Assembly: GCF_002802865.1 (NCBI RefSeq)
Contig: NZ_PGLQ01000005.1
Span: forward strand, 1-64,000
Reading direction: 5' to 3'
Origin: Bifidobacterium scaligerum
GTDB lineage: Bacteria; Actinomycetota; Actinomycetes; Actinomycetales; Bifidobacteriaceae
DNA length: 64,000 nt
Below the pieces are notes generated by a model that saw only the letters and a program-made list of their open reading frames with translations, had not been told where the DNA came from and searched no databases. The translations under genes and the position numbers were made by a program. The first letter of the stretch is position 1; each line of letters begins with the position of its first letter. Shown in pieces: positions 24,082 through 33,439 of the stretch.

Positions 24082-25359
24082 ATGGCAGCCGATATTCATT
24101 TTTCACCGCTGGCGCTGACCCGAGCGCTGCCGTTTCTGCCGTTGGCTCAAGGCGACATCGATTATCAGGTCGATCGTCGCGGCGAGCCGAATCTCATCGA
24201 GAACCTGCTCGCGGACCCGAACACCAAAGTGGTGCTGACGCGTGGTGGACGCATCGCGGTGCCGCGCGGCCAAGGCGATCTGGTGGATTACGAAAACGTC
24301 AAAATGCGGTTGGCCACGCTACCGGGAGCATATGTGAGCGCCGAGCTGAGGCATTACCCCGAAGCGGTGGCGATGTTCCTAGGCGCGTATGCGGGAGCAC
24401 GTGGCACGTCCGTGGTCGCGGTGGATATCACCCGTGTGCCGGAAGCCGGCGTCACAGCAGATATCGCTGCTGCAGGAACGAGAGGTGCCGATGTGCTGGG
24501 AGTCGAGGATTCCGGCACAGTCGATGGGGCGATGGGCAAAGCCGGGGTCGCCGGACAGTCCGGTGACCCCGGCAGCTGCGGCCGTATGCCAGGCAACCAT
24601 ACGCACGGTTCGCATCCCGTGGCCCTGAGTGTGCCGGATTCCGCCGGGCAGGGCGCCGATGACGCGTTCGACGAAACCGTGAGTCTGCCCGGGGAAGTGC
24701 CGCCCGCAAAACCGACGTTGCTGCAACAGGCCGTCACCCGTTTCGACTGGGTCGATCTTCGCGGATTCGCGCCGCACGCCAGCGCTCGCGAAGCCGGTCA
24801 GGCCACTAGCGCCATCACGCTGAGCATCTGGCATTCTCGCCAGCGGTTCTGCCCCACGTGCGGTTCGCCGGTACGCCCCGCGCTGGGTGGCTGGGCGCAG
24901 CGCTGCACGAATGAGGCGGACGGCAACCGTGTGCTGTTCCCGCGCGTGGAGCCTGCGGTCATCACTGCCATCGTGGACGGCCGTGACCGTCTGCTGTTGC
25001 AGCACAATACCGCTTGGAAAGACCCGAAACTGTACTCGGTGTCCGCTGGATTCGTGGAGGCTGGGGAGAACCTTGAACACGCCTGCCGACGCGAAGCCAT
25101 GGAGGAGACCGGTATTCAGCTGGGGGAGGTGCGGTATCTCGGCTCCCAGCCGTGGCCATTCCCGGCTTCGCTGATGATGGCGTTCAAGGCGCATGCGGTC
25201 ACCACCGATATACAGGTGGATGGTGAGGAGACGATGATCGCCCGCTGGGTGACGCGCGACGAATACACCGCCGAACTGATCTCCGGCCGTATGGTGGCAC
25301 CCGGTCGCGCCACCATCGCCCGTTACATGATCGAGGAGTGGCTCGGCCGCGAGCTCTAG
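24082..25359 (+). CDS. nudC: NADH pyrophosphatase / NAD(H) diphosphatase, enlarged
   Basis: This 425-aa Nudix hydrolase should cleave NAD(H) to NMN(H) and AMP and may remove NAD caps from RNA. The Nudix box GFVEAGENLEHACRREAMEE-TG is intact (near residue 322), followed by the NudC-specific SQPWPFPASLM. A zinc-ribbon-like segment, FCPTCGSPVRPALGGWAQRC, precedes it. Only three Cys are visible (257, 260, 275); the expected fourth, two residues after Cys275, is replaced (CTNE). NudC proteins are usually 260-310 aa; the excess is a Gly/Ala-rich region at ~110-220. The start is ATG 24082 with AAGGAG upstream. Confidence 0.9.
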   Translation: MAADIHFSPLALTRALPFLPLAQGDIDYQVDRRGEPNLIENLLADPNTKVVLTRGGRIAVPRGQGDLVDYENVKMRLATLPGAYVSAELRHYPEAVAMFLGAYAGARGTSVVAVDITRVPEAGVTADIAAAGTRGADVLGVEDSGTVDGAMGKAGVAGQSGDPGSCGRMPGNHTHGSHPVALSVPDSAGQGADDAFDETVSLPGEVPPAKPTLLQQAVTRFDWVDLRGFAPHASAREAGQATSAITLSIWHSRQRFCPTCGSPVRPALGGWAQRCTNEADGNRVLFPRVEPAVITAIVDGRDRLLLQHNTAWKDPKLYSVSAGFVEAGENLEHACRREAMEETGIQLGEVRYLGSQPWPFPASLMMAFKAHAVTTDIQVDGEETMIARWVTRDEYTAELISGRMVAPGRATIARYMIEEWLGREL

Positions 25360-25388
25360 TCGCAAGCCCGGCGGAGCTTCGACGGTGT

Positions 25389-25394
25389 TAGTCT
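25389..25394 (+). promoter_or_regulatory. -10-like box of gcvH
   Basis: TAGTCT ends 7 bases before ATG 25402, the spacing seen at other leaderless starts in this window. Confidence 0.35.
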
Positions 25395-25401
25395 GGTGCG
25401 T

Positions 25402-25806
25402 ATGAACGAAAACGACAATGAACAGCCGCTGAACCTCGACATCCCCGACCACCTCGAATACTCCGAAGAGCATGCGTGGGTGGATCGTTCCGTCGATCCC
25501 GCCATCGTGGGCATCACCGAATACGCCGCCGATCAGCTCGGCGAGCTCGTGTTCGTGGACCTGCCTGAACCCGGTTCCCGCGTGGAAGCCGGTGACGAGA
25601 TCGTCGAGTTGGAATCCTCCAAGGCCGTCCAGCCGCTGATCAGCCCGGTGGCCGGCACCGTCAAGTATGTGAACCGTGATGTGGCGGACGATCCGTCCGT
25701 CATCAACGGCGACCCGTACGGCGAGGGATGGATTGTGAAGATCGAGCTTGATGATGACGAGCCGGATCTGCTGAGCGCTGAGGAGTACGCCAAGATCATT
25801 CGTTGA
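25402..25806 (+). CDS. gcvH: glycine cleavage H-like lipoyl carrier protein
   Basis: This 134-aa lipoyl-domain protein has YSEEHAWVD at the start of the fold and DEIVELESSKAV, where Lys74 is the lipoylation site. Length and motif order match GcvH. In a glycine cleavage system it shuttles the aminomethyl group between GcvP, GcvT and GcvL, but no gcvP, gcvT or gcvL gene is in the window. A lipoate-ligase-like gene lies 5.5 kb downstream (31312-32523), so the protein may act as a lipoyl carrier in another process. There is no ribosome-binding site; TAGTCT 7 bases upstream suggests a leaderless start. A terminator hairpin follows at 25820. Confidence 0.9.
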   Translation: MNENDNEQPLNLDIPDHLEYSEEHAWVDRSVDPAIVGITEYAADQLGELVFVDLPEPGSRVEAGDEIVELESSKAVQPLISPVAGTVKYVNRDVADDPSVINGDPYGEGWIVKIELDDDEPDLLSAEEYAKIIR

Positions 25807-25819
25807 TCATGCGTGATTT

Positions 25820-25858
25820 CCGGGATTCCCCTGAGGGCTCTTCTCAGGGGAATCCCGG
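25820..25858 (+). terminator. hairpin after gcvH
   Basis: Perfect 16-base arms (25820-25835 and 25843-25858) flank a 7-base loop. There is no T-run after it. Confidence 0.6.
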
Positions 25859-25891
25859 GGCATTGGCGACTGTTTCATAACACGTATAGCT

Positions 25892-25897
25892 TATATT
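25892..25897 (+). promoter_or_regulatory. -10-like box of the App1-family gene
   Basis: TATATT ends 7 bases before ATG 25905, indicating a leaderless transcript. Confidence 0.45.
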
Positions 25898-25904
25898 GGT
25901 GACT

Positions 25905-27239
25905 ATGAGAAGCCCACGTGAGGATTTTGAAGCAGCTGGCAAGCACCTGCCCTGGCATGACGCGGCGCATCGTGCGGCGCTTGCCAATGCCGCCGGTGCC
26001 GAAGGCGTTGCTGCCGGCAGCGTGGTTGGCAATGACGCCAACGTTGGCAACGATCTTGATGACATGCCCACAGTGCCGATCCCGGCGCGCAAAGCCGTCA
26101 CCACATTCGATAATCCCTCCAAGCGTGAGCGCATCGAAGTCAAGCCGCCGCTGACCAGATTGACACGTCGCGTGATCACCAACGTGTTCGGAGTCTGGTC
26201 GCGTATCTCCACACAAGTGGTACGCCAATGGGGCTGGTACCCGCGCGTGGAACCGTACGTAGGATATGGCACCGGCGACTATTCCCGCCTGATCTGCCGC
26301 ACGGTGTATGCGCCCGAACATGCGCAGTCCGGCGTGCTCAGTCGTGGCATCCGCGGGATGTTGGCCGTGCCTGCGCCGCGTACACATGTACAGGCCAGCA
26401 TTGACGGCATGCCGCTGAACACCATGCAGATCGGCACTTCCGAGGTGTACGACAAAGTGGACCGTACGCTGGACCGCAGTGGCGAATACGCCATTTCCGA
26501 TTCGGCCGGATACCTCGATCTGGTGGCGCAGCATCGCCTGACGCCTGGTATCCATCAGGTGTCGTATGGGGTGAACCGCCGCAAGCCGGTGAGCGCCAAT
26601 TTGTACACCATTCCGGCCAGCGCCAAGGTGGGCATCATTTCCGATGTGGACGACACTATCATGATCACTCAGGCACCGGTGCTCTGGAAAGCCGCCTACA
26701 ACCTGCTGTTCCTCAATCCCAAGAAGAAGGCTTCGGTGCCGGGGATGAGTGTGCTGTTCACACGCATCGCCGACCTGTTCCCCGATGCGCCGTTCTTCTA
26801 TCTATCCACCTCGCCGTGGAATGTGGAAAGCTCGATTCGGCATTTCATCACCGATCATGGCTTCCCTGAAGGGCCTCTGTTGCTGCGTGACCTTGATCCC
26901 CGGCCCAAAACATTCGTACCGTCCGGTCCGCAACACAAGCTGGAGTTTGCCGAGCAATTGATGGCCGACTTCCCGGACATGAAATTCATTCTCGTGGGCG
27001 ACGATGGGCAGAAGGATCCGACGACGTACGCCACCATCGCACGCCGCTACCCGGGGCGTGTGTTGGCGATAGCGATTCGTCAGCTGAGTCCGAAGGAATC
27101 CACCGGCATCGCTTCGGTGGCAGGCGTGACCGCCACCCAGCCGATTCCGGTAACCGATGTGCCGGTGTTCACCGGTACTACCGGGTCGAATCTGCTGAAA
27201 ACCATGTTGCCGTACTTGAAAGCCCATCTGGGGCAGTGA
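25905..27239 (+). CDS. App1-family phosphatase (DUF2183)
   Basis: This 444-aa protein has a HAD-like catalytic domain in its second half. The nucleophile motif is VGIISDVDDTIMITQ (DxDxT-type), FFYLSTSPWN is the second motif, and KLEFAEQLMADFPDMKFILVGDDGQKDP gives the Lys and Asp motifs. This matches the App1 phosphatidate phosphatase family. The N-terminal half (residues ~1-235) includes GTGDYSRLICRTVYAPE and a beta-rich region seen in bacterial homologues. It may dephosphorylate phosphatidate or related lipids; the true substrate is unknown. No signal peptide is seen. The upstream in-frame TTG 25896 is rejected because it overlaps the -10 box. Confidence 0.85.
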   Translation: MRSPREDFEAAGKHLPWHDAAHRAALANAAGAEGVAAGSVVGNDANVGNDLDDMPTVPIPARKAVTTFDNPSKRERIEVKPPLTRLTRRVITNVFGVWSRISTQVVRQWGWYPRVEPYVGYGTGDYSRLICRTVYAPEHAQSGVLSRGIRGMLAVPAPRTHVQASIDGMPLNTMQIGTSEVYDKVDRTLDRSGEYAISDSAGYLDLVAQHRLTPGIHQVSYGVNRRKPVSANLYTIPASAKVGIISDVDDTIMITQAPVLWKAAYNLLFLNPKKKASVPGMSVLFTRIADLFPDAPFFYLSTSPWNVESSIRHFITDHGFPEGPLLLRDLDPRPKTFVPSGPQHKLEFAEQLMADFPDMKFILVGDDGQKDPTTYATIARRYPGRVLAIAIRQLSPKESTGIASVAGVTATQPIPVTDVPVFTGTTGSNLLKTMLPYLKAHLGQ

Positions 27240-27269
27240 AGGTCATTCGGCGACGTTTCGGGGCGGGCC

Positions 27270-27275
27270 TATAAT
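27270..27275 (+). promoter_or_regulatory. -10 box of the oligopeptidase B gene
   Basis: Consensus TATAAT ends 8 bases before ATG 27284 and no ribosome-binding site is present, so the messenger is probably leaderless. Confidence 0.55.
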
Positions 27276-27283
27276 CGCCTGTT

Positions 27284-29830
27284 ATGACTGAGCCGAACAA
27301 CAACGCGGCGGCCGCGATGCCGCCTTATGCCAAGCGCGAGCCGAAACGTCGCGAATTTCACGGAGATGTGTTCTTCGACGACTACGAATGGATGCGCGAC
27401 AAGGAATCGCCGGAAGTACGCGACTATGTGTCGGCGCAGAACCGTTACTGCGAACAGCGTATGGCGCATCTGGCGGGTTTCCGCAGCACACTGTTTGAAG
27501 AACTGAAATCGCACGTGGAAGAGACGGATATGTCTGTACCCACGCGCATCAACGATTATTGGTATTTCACCCGCACCCAGCAAGGCAAGCAGTATGGCGT
27601 GCAGTGCCGTATGCCGGTGCGCGGCGAAGACGATTGGGATCCGCCTGAAGTGGATCCCAAAGGCGAGCCTGGTTCCATGCCCGGCGAGCAGGTGGTGTTC
27701 GACGCGAACGCGGAGGCGGAAGGCCATGATTTCTTCCGGCTTGGCGGCATCGACTTGAGTCGTGACGGACGTTGGATGCTCTACGGTGTGGACGTCAGCG
27801 GTGACGAACGCTACGATTACCGCATTCGCGACCTTGCCGCTCGTAAGGAAGACGGTTCGCCAGTGGAGTTGCCTGAACAGTTCAATGGCATCGGCGGGGC
27901 GTGCTTCACCCCGGACGGCCAGTGGGTGTTCTGGGTGGAGATCGATGATTCCTGGCGTCCGTTCGCCATCTGGCGTCACCGGGTGGGCGCTCCGGTCGAA
28001 TCGGATGTGTGCGTGTACCGAGAGACCGACGAACGATTCTGGGCCGGTGTGGGTATCAGCTTCGACGAGCGCAACATCGTGATCGGCACAGGCTCCAAAA
28101 CCACCACCGAGGTGCTGATGTTGCCGACGGCCACGCCGGAAGGGGAGTTCGCCGCCTTCATTCCACGTCAGGACGGCATCGAATACGATGTGAGCTTCGC
28201 ATGTTTTGAAGGCGCGGGAGAAGATGGCTCCGATATTCCGCTCGCCGTGGTGTACCACAACGCCAATAATCCGAACTTCGAAATCGACGTGATCGATATG
28301 CGTCGACATGAGCCGCCGTACCGCTTGGGAGAAGGCGTATGCGTGGCGGCGGGTTCGCCGTACGGCTGTGAGCATGGCGAGATTGACAAGCCGATCACCG
28401 AGGCGTATTACAACCCCGTCAATCCGGCGATTCTGGAAGGTGCCCACGGTCTGGGCATCGAAGGAATCGCCTTGCATCGTCATTTCGTGACGTTGAGCTA
28501 CCGGTCCGACGGCCAGCCGCATGTGGCGTATATGCCCAAGGATGCCGCTGCCGCCGACTTCTTGGCCGGCCGTCCGTGGCGGTTCCGTGAGCTGCTGCCG
28601 CCGCCTTTGGACAATGATTGGGATATGGTGGCCGCCGAGCGAGACGATGAGACCGGCGACCATGGCGAATGGCTATGGACCGAGGATGCCGGTGTGCCCG
28701 AGGCGTCTGCGTCCGGCGCGAGCGGTGCTGCCGCCGTGGACCACACGTCGTCGTCCGACGGCGCGAGTGATGATCATCTGCCCGGCGAAACCCGGCGACT
28801 GTACAGCATCGGCACCGGCGGCAATCCTTCATACGATGCCCCACGCATGCGGTATTCGTTCTCCAGCTACACACGTCCCGGCGAGCTGCATGAAATCGAC
28901 CCCGCCACTGGACAGGATACGTTGCTGAAGCGGGCCACGGTGCTCGGCGGATTCGACCCGCGCGACTATATGGAGCGTCGCGTATGGATTACCGCGCGCG
29001 ACGGCGAACGCATCCCCGTGTCTCTGGTATGGCATCGTGACTGTCCGGCACAGGATGCGCCGATGTTCATCACCGGCTACGGTGCCTACGAGATCTCTTC
29101 CGACCCCGGTTTCTCGGTTTCCAGACTGAGCATGCTTGACCGTGGCGTGCTGTACGCCGTGCCGCATATCCGCGGCGGCGGCGAAATGGGACGCGCTTGG
29201 TATGAGCAGGGGCGTCGACTCAACAAAAAGCATTCGTTCGAGGACTTCGTGGACGCCACACGTGCGCTGCAGCGTGCACGTCTGGCAGACCCCCGCCGCA
29301 CTGTGGCCAATGGTGGATCGGCCGGTGGTCTGCTGATGGGCGCGGTGGCCAATATGGCTCCTGAATGCTATGCGGGCATTGAGGCGGATGTGCCGTTCGT
29401 GGACGCCCTAACCTCGATTCTCGACCCGGATTTGCCGTTGACCGTCACCGAATGGGACGAATGGGGAGACCCGCTGCACGATCCAGATGTGTATCGGTAC
29501 ATGAAGTCGTATACGCCGTACGAGAATGCGCCGTCGGGGTCCGATGCCGGTGTCGAGGCGGCTGGCGATGATGCGAACGATGCCGAGGAAGTGACGACTC
29601 CGGCAGCCCATTTCCCGAAGATCTTCATCACCACCTCGATGAACGATACGCGCGTGCTGTACGTCGAACCGCTGAAATGGCTGGCGCGTCTGCAGTCCGC
29701 CGGCGTGGACGCGGTGGCGAAAATCGAGGTCGAAGCCGGCCATGGCGGCATCTCCGGGCGTTACAAGCAGTGGGAGGAAGTCTCCTATGAGAACGCCTGG
29801 TGCATGGCGGTGATGCATATCACGCGCTAG
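27284..29830 (+). CDS. ptrB: oligopeptidase B (prolyl oligopeptidase family, S9A)
   Basis: This 848-aa cytoplasmic serine peptidase cuts short peptides after basic residues. The N-terminal beta-propeller region covers about 60-560 (opening DDYEWMRDKESPEVRDYVSAQN). The catalytic domain has FITGYGAYEISSDPGFSVSRLSMLDRG, PHIRGGGEMGRAWYEQGR, the nucleophile motif NGGSAGGLLMG (Ser near residue 679), the Asp in TSMNDTRVLYVEP and the His in EAGHGGISGR. Usual family length is ~690-720; the excess comes from Ala/Ser/Asp-rich insertions near residues 470-500 and before the catalytic Asp (SDAGVEAAGDDANDAEEV). It stands alone, with a TATAAT box before ATG and 171 bases to leuB. Confidence 0.92.
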   Translation: MTEPNNNAAAAMPPYAKREPKRREFHGDVFFDDYEWMRDKESPEVRDYVSAQNRYCEQRMAHLAGFRSTLFEELKSHVEETDMSVPTRINDYWYFTRTQQGKQYGVQCRMPVRGEDDWDPPEVDPKGEPGSMPGEQVVFDANAEAEGHDFFRLGGIDLSRDGRWMLYGVDVSGDERYDYRIRDLAARKEDGSPVELPEQFNGIGGACFTPDGQWVFWVEIDDSWRPFAIWRHRVGAPVESDVCVYRETDERFWAGVGISFDERNIVIGTGSKTTTEVLMLPTATPEGEFAAFIPRQDGIEYDVSFACFEGAGEDGSDIPLAVVYHNANNPNFEIDVIDMRRHEPPYRLGEGVCVAAGSPYGCEHGEIDKPITEAYYNPVNPAILEGAHGLGIEGIALHRHFVTLSYRSDGQPHVAYMPKDAAAADFLAGRPWRFRELLPPPLDNDWDMVAAERDDETGDHGEWLWTEDAGVPEASASGASGAAAVDHTSSSDGASDDHLPGETRRLYSIGTGGNPSYDAPRMRYSFSSYTRPGELHEIDPATGQDTLLKRATVLGGFDPRDYMERRVWITARDGERIPVSLVWHRDCPAQDAPMFITGYGAYEISSDPGFSVSRLSMLDRGVLYAVPHIRGGGEMGRAWYEQGRRLNKKHSFEDFVDATRALQRARLADPRRTVANGGSAGGLLMGAVANMAPECYAGIEADVPFVDALTSILDPDLPLTVTEWDEWGDPLHDPDVYRYMKSYTPYENAPSGSDAGVEAAGDDANDAEEVTTPAAHFPKIFITTSMNDTRVLYVEPLKWLARLQSAGVDAVAKIEVEAGHGGISGRYKQWEEVSYENAWCMAVMHITR

Positions 29831-30001
29831 GCGTGGTCGTTTGCTGAAGCGGTTGCGTTGGTTTGCCGCGTTGATTCGGGCGTGATTGGCTGGTCGACGT
29901 GGCAGACCGAACGTCATGCGATTTGTCGTGGCATATGTGCATGTCCACGTGCTGAGCGGAATATTCCCGGCACGTGGCGGGCCGACTAGGCTCCTGATGC
30001 T

Positions 30002-31033
30002 ATGACAAAGACATATAAAATCGCCGTGATTCCCGGCGACGGCATTGGCAAGGAAGTCACGCCCTGGGCGCAGAAGGCTTTGGAAAAGGCCGCTGAAGGC
30101 GTGGCCGATTTCGAGTACGAGCATTTCGATCTGGGTGCCGAGCGTTATCTGCGCGACGGTGCGATTCTGCCCGAAGATGAGGAGGAACGTATCAAGCACA
30201 ACGATGCGATTCTGCTCGGTGCCGTGGGCGATCCACGCATCAAGGCCGGCATTCTGGAGCGTGGTCTGCTCCTGAAGCTTCGCTTCGATCTTGACCAGTA
30301 CGTGAACCTGCGCCCCTCCAAGCTGTACAAGGGCGTCACGTCCCCGCTCGCCAACCCGGGCGACATCGACTTCGTGGTGGTGCGCGAAGGCACCGAAGGT
30401 CTCTACTGCGGTGCCGGCGGTGCAGTCCGTCGCGGTACTCCGAACGAAGTGGCCACTGAGGTTTCCATCAACACCGCATACGGTGTGGAGCGCGTGGTGC
30501 GTTACGCATTCAAGCTGGCCATGAAGCGCAAGAAGCATGTGACCTTGGTACACAAGAAGAATGTGCTGGTCAACGCCGGTGACATGTGGCAGCGCATTGT
30601 GGACAAGGTCGCCGAGGAGTACCCGGAAGTCTCCCACGACTACCTGCATATCGACGCGACGACCATCTTCCTGGTCTCCGATCCGTCTCGTTTTGACGTG
30701 ATCCTGACGGATAACCTCTTCGGTGACATCATCACCGACGAGGCCGGTGCCGTGGTTGGCGGCGTGGGTTACTCCGCTTCCGGCTGCATCAACGCCTCCG
30801 ACGAATATCCGTCCATGTTCGAGCCAATCCATGGTTCCGCACCGGACATCGCCGGTCAGAACAAGGCCAATCCGACCGCCGCAATCCTCTCCGCCGCCAT
30901 GTTGCTGGAACACCTCGGTTTTGACGATGCGGCCAAGAAGATTCACCAGGCCGTCGAAGCGGACATCGAGGAGCTCGGCTCCACCGTCCGCTCCACCGAT
31001 CAGGTTGGTCAGGACATCCTGAACCGTATGTGA
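30002..31033 (+). CDS. leuB: 3-isopropylmalate dehydrogenase
   Basis: This 343-aa NAD-dependent decarboxylating dehydrogenase performs the third step of leucine synthesis. Features are [52 protein letters not shown], the metal-binding Asp in [15 protein letters not shown], and [20 protein letters not shown]. This arrangement also occurs in tartrate and isocitrate dehydrogenases; the LRP and EGTEG motifs and length favour LeuB. No ribosome-binding site is visible; TAGGCT 9 bases upstream suggests a leaderless start. A strong terminator (31111-31154) follows, so the gene is transcribed alone. Confidence 0.92.
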   Translation: MTKTYKIAVIPGDGIGKEVTPWAQKALEKAAEGVADFEYEHFDLGAERYLRDGAILPEDEEERIKHNDAILLGAVGDPRIKAGILERGLLLKLRFDLDQYVNLRPSKLYKGVTSPLANPGDIDFVVVREGTEGLYCGAGGAVRRGTPNEVATEVSINTAYGVERVVRYAFKLAMKRKKHVTLVHKKNVLVNAGDMWQRIVDKVAEEYPEVSHDYLHIDATTIFLVSDPSRFDVILTDNLFGDIITDEAGAVVGGVGYSASGCINASDEYPSMFEPIHGSAPDIAGQNKANPTAAILSAAMLLEHLGFDDAAKKIHQAVEADIEELGSTVRSTDQVGQDILNRM

Positions 31034-31110
31034 TCGTTGCGAGAGAACGGATTCGGCAGGGTGGCGTCAACCGTCACCAATAAGACACATGTTCGTTCGC
31101 TTCTCTGTTG

Positions 31111-31154
31111 AAATGCCGTATTCCCAGCTCAGCTCAACTGGGAATACGGCATTT
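31111..31154 (+). terminator. Rho-independent terminator after leuB
   Basis: Perfect 17-base arms (31111-31127 and 31138-31154) flank a 10-base loop and are followed by TTTTG-type T-rich sequence. Confidence 0.8.
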
Positions 31155-31278
31155 TGCGTCTGTCTCGTCTGTCTGTCCTTTCATACCCCTTTGCGAAAAT
31201 GACTCATTGAGACGGTCATAGCGGTACATTTTCGCGGGGGAGAGACGAAAGAGGGGGCGTAAGAGGGGAGGAAGAAGC

Positions 31279-31298
31279 CAGCGACAATGGTGTCGCTG
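31279..31298. promoter_or_regulatory. perfect palindrome in the promoter of the lipoate-ligase-like gene
   Basis: CAGCGACA and TGTCGCTG (8-base arms, 4-base centre) end one base before a -10-like TATGGT (31300-31305), which lies 6 bases before ATG 31312. The dyad covers the spacer and part of the -35 region. It is a candidate repressor site. Confidence 0.5.
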
Positions 31299-31311
31299 CT
31301 ATGGTAAGGGA

Positions 31312-32523
31312 ATGATGACAACGAGTCGTGGGGAATACAAGGTGCCGGGCGGCAAACTGGTGGCTGCGGAAGTGGCGTTTGACGGCGAGGGAACGGTCCG
31401 ATCCTGCAAGCTCAGCGGTGATTTCTTTATGGAAGCGCCGTCCAACGCGCAGGCGGATGCGTTGCTGCGCGGCATCGAGGCGGCTCTGGTCTCCGGCCGG
31501 CCGGTGCAATCGGTGATGGACCTGCATCCGAGCGTGAGTTTGGTCGGCGCTGATGCCGCCGCCATCGAAACCGCATACGCTCGGGCGGTGGGCAATGATG
31601 ATCGCCGGCGGGATCCGGTTGCCGCATCCGGCCATGCCTCGGGAAGTCACGGTGCTCTAGGACGGTGCGATGCTCCAGAGAGACACAGTGTTTCGGCAAG
31701 ACGCAATACCGTCGACTATGCGTCGCGTTGGGAACAGCTTACGCACAACCTTACGGTCGTTCATGATGTGCCGCGCTCGCCGGCCGAACAGATGGAACTT
31801 GACGAAACGTGGGCGCGTGAAGTTGCTTGCGGGCAGCGTGAACCTACGTTGCGCATCTGGGAGTGGGCCGGGCCGGCCGTGGTGATCGGGCGATTCCAAT
31901 CCGCACCGGACGAAGTCAATCTGGACGTAGCCGAACGTCTCGGCTTTGACGTGGTGCGCCGTTGCACCGGCGGCGGCGCGATGTTCATCGAACCGGGCAA
32001 TACCATCACTTATTCCCTGTATGCGCCGCTGGAGTTTGTGCAGGGCGTCGGCATCGAGGAATCCTATCGTTTGTGTGATTGGTGGCTGGTCGAGGCGTTG
32101 CGCGACCTGTCGCTGGACGTGCGGTTCACCGGACTGAATGACATTGCCTCACAGTACGGCAAAATCGGGGGAGCGGCACAACGTCGATTCCCGGCTCCGC
32201 GAGATGATCGGCGTGCCGGGTATGTGGGCACGGGCAGCGCCAGCCATTCCATATCTTCGGGCTCAGGATCTTCGGGCTCAGGCCTCAATTCAGGCTCAGG
32301 CCCGGGCTCGGTGCTGCACCATGTGACGATGGCGTACGACATCGATGCCGTAACCATGGCGACGGTGCTCAACACCAGTCGGGAGAAAATGTCCGACAAA
32401 GCCGTCAAATCAGCCGTTAAACGAGTCGATCCGTTGCGCAGTCAGACCGGAATGGCCCGTGAGGAAATTATCAATCATCTGATTGGATGGTTTGGGGCGC
32501 AGACAAGCCGCGTTACAATATGA
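31312..32523 (+). CDS. lplA: lipoate-protein ligase A-like protein
   Basis: This 403-aa enzyme should attach lipoate (or a similar cofactor) to lipoyl proteins. Order is reversed from E. coli LplA: the accessory domain comes first (EYKVPGGKLVAAEVAFDG, KLSGDFFMEAP, residues ~8-85), then a linker, then the catalytic BPL/LplA/LipB domain (~135-390). Catalytic-domain motifs are WEWAGPAVVIGRFQS, DVVRRCTGGGAMFIEPGNTITYSLYAP and KIGGAAQRR. A Ser/Gly-rich low-complexity insert interrupts the domain near residues 305-335. The substrate may be the GcvH-like protein at 25402-25806. The start has TATGGT 6 bases upstream with a palindrome in front, so it is likely a regulated leaderless gene. Confidence 0.85.
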   Translation: MMTTSRGEYKVPGGKLVAAEVAFDGEGTVRSCKLSGDFFMEAPSNAQADALLRGIEAALVSGRPVQSVMDLHPSVSLVGADAAAIETAYARAVGNDDRRRDPVAASGHASGSHGALGRCDAPERHSVSARRNTVDYASRWEQLTHNLTVVHDVPRSPAEQMELDETWAREVACGQREPTLRIWEWAGPAVVIGRFQSAPDEVNLDVAERLGFDVVRRCTGGGAMFIEPGNTITYSLYAPLEFVQGVGIEESYRLCDWWLVEALRDLSLDVRFTGLNDIASQYGKIGGAAQRRFPAPRDDRRAGYVGTGSASHSISSGSGSSGSGLNSGSGPGSVLHHVTMAYDIDAVTMATVLNTSREKMSDKAVKSAVKRVDPLRSQTGMAREEIINHLIGWFGAQTSRVTI

Positions 32524-32572
32524 CGGATGGCTGAGGCTGAGGACGGCCTTTTCAGGGACAAGGATGGTGCTG

Positions 32573-33292
32573 ATGAGCTTGGATACGCCCAATGCGTTTG
32601 CCGACGAGGAGAACATCCTGCTGCATACGGCGCTGTTCAAGCAGGTTTCTCCGGCCGAAGCCGAGGAGCTACTACCGCATCTTCATCGTGCTTCATTCGA
32701 CAAAGGTGAATACATTTTTTCTGAAGGTGCCACCGACCACCGTATGTATTTGCTGGAGCGCGGACGGGTCAAGCTGATCCGCACCTCCGCGGACAACCGT
32801 GTGCAGCTGCTATCCATTCACGCCCCGGGCGAGGTACTTGGTGAAATACCGGTGTTCGATCCGAATGGCGGTCCGCGTACCGCGTCCGCCGTGGCCATGA
32901 GCAACGGCACCCACGTGGCATGGCTGGAGCGTGATGCCCTGTTCGCTTGGTTGGATGAGCATCCGCGCGTGGCCATCGATATGTTGCAGGTGATGGCCAA
33001 CCGTCAACGCGCCAACAATGAACGCATTTCCGATCTGGTGTTCATGGACGTGCCGGCTCGTCTGGCCAAAACGCTGCTCAACTTGGGATCACGTTTCGGC
33101 GAGCCCGTGGAAGAGGGGCTGAAAGTGCCGCATGATCTGACGCAGGAGGAATTGGCGCAGCTCGTGGGCTCCAGCCGGGAAACCGTAAACAAGGCGTTGA
33201 TGGACTTCTCGAACCGTGGGTGGATTGCACGCGACGGTCGTTCGATCGTTATCTTCCAGCCTGGTATGCTGATTCGGCGCTCGCGCCGATAA
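32573..33292 (+). CDS. Crp/Fnr-family transcription regulator
   Basis: This 239-aa protein has an N-terminal cyclic-nucleotide-binding domain (LFKQVSPAEAEELLPHLHRASFDKGEYIFSEG, then PGEVLGEIPVF and RTASAVA) and a C-terminal winged helix-turn-helix (LTQEELAQLVGSSRETVNKALMDFSNRGWI). The recognition helix SSRETVNKAL is like that of actinobacterial Crp/GlxR, so it may respond to cAMP and regulate carbon metabolism (inference). The start is ATG 32573, with AAGG 9 bases upstream; ATG 32564 touches that site and the in-frame start further up lacks one. It begins 49 bases after the lipoate ligase. Confidence 0.9.
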   Translation: MSLDTPNAFADEENILLHTALFKQVSPAEAEELLPHLHRASFDKGEYIFSEGATDHRMYLLERGRVKLIRTSADNRVQLLSIHAPGEVLGEIPVFDPNGGPRTASAVAMSNGTHVAWLERDALFAWLDEHPRVAIDMLQVMANRQRANNERISDLVFMDVPARLAKTLLNLGSRFGEPVEEGLKVPHDLTQEELAQLVGSSRETVNKALMDFSNRGWIARDGRSIVIFQPGMLIRRSRR

Positions 33293-33439
33293 CGCCGATG
33301 CCATCGGTGGTGCCGATGCCGCCGGAGGCCATCGAAAACCGTCTTTCGGTTACCTTTCAGCGAGTTTTAGGCTGGTGCGGTTCTTGTGATGATTGTCCGC
33401 ACAGGTCCTTCTGAACCGGTGTTGGTAGGGCACCCCATT

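Noticed and set aside
31034..31311. Small RNA or riboswitch after leuB
   Set aside because: Apart from the terminator and the palindrome, no conserved structure or promoter was recognised.
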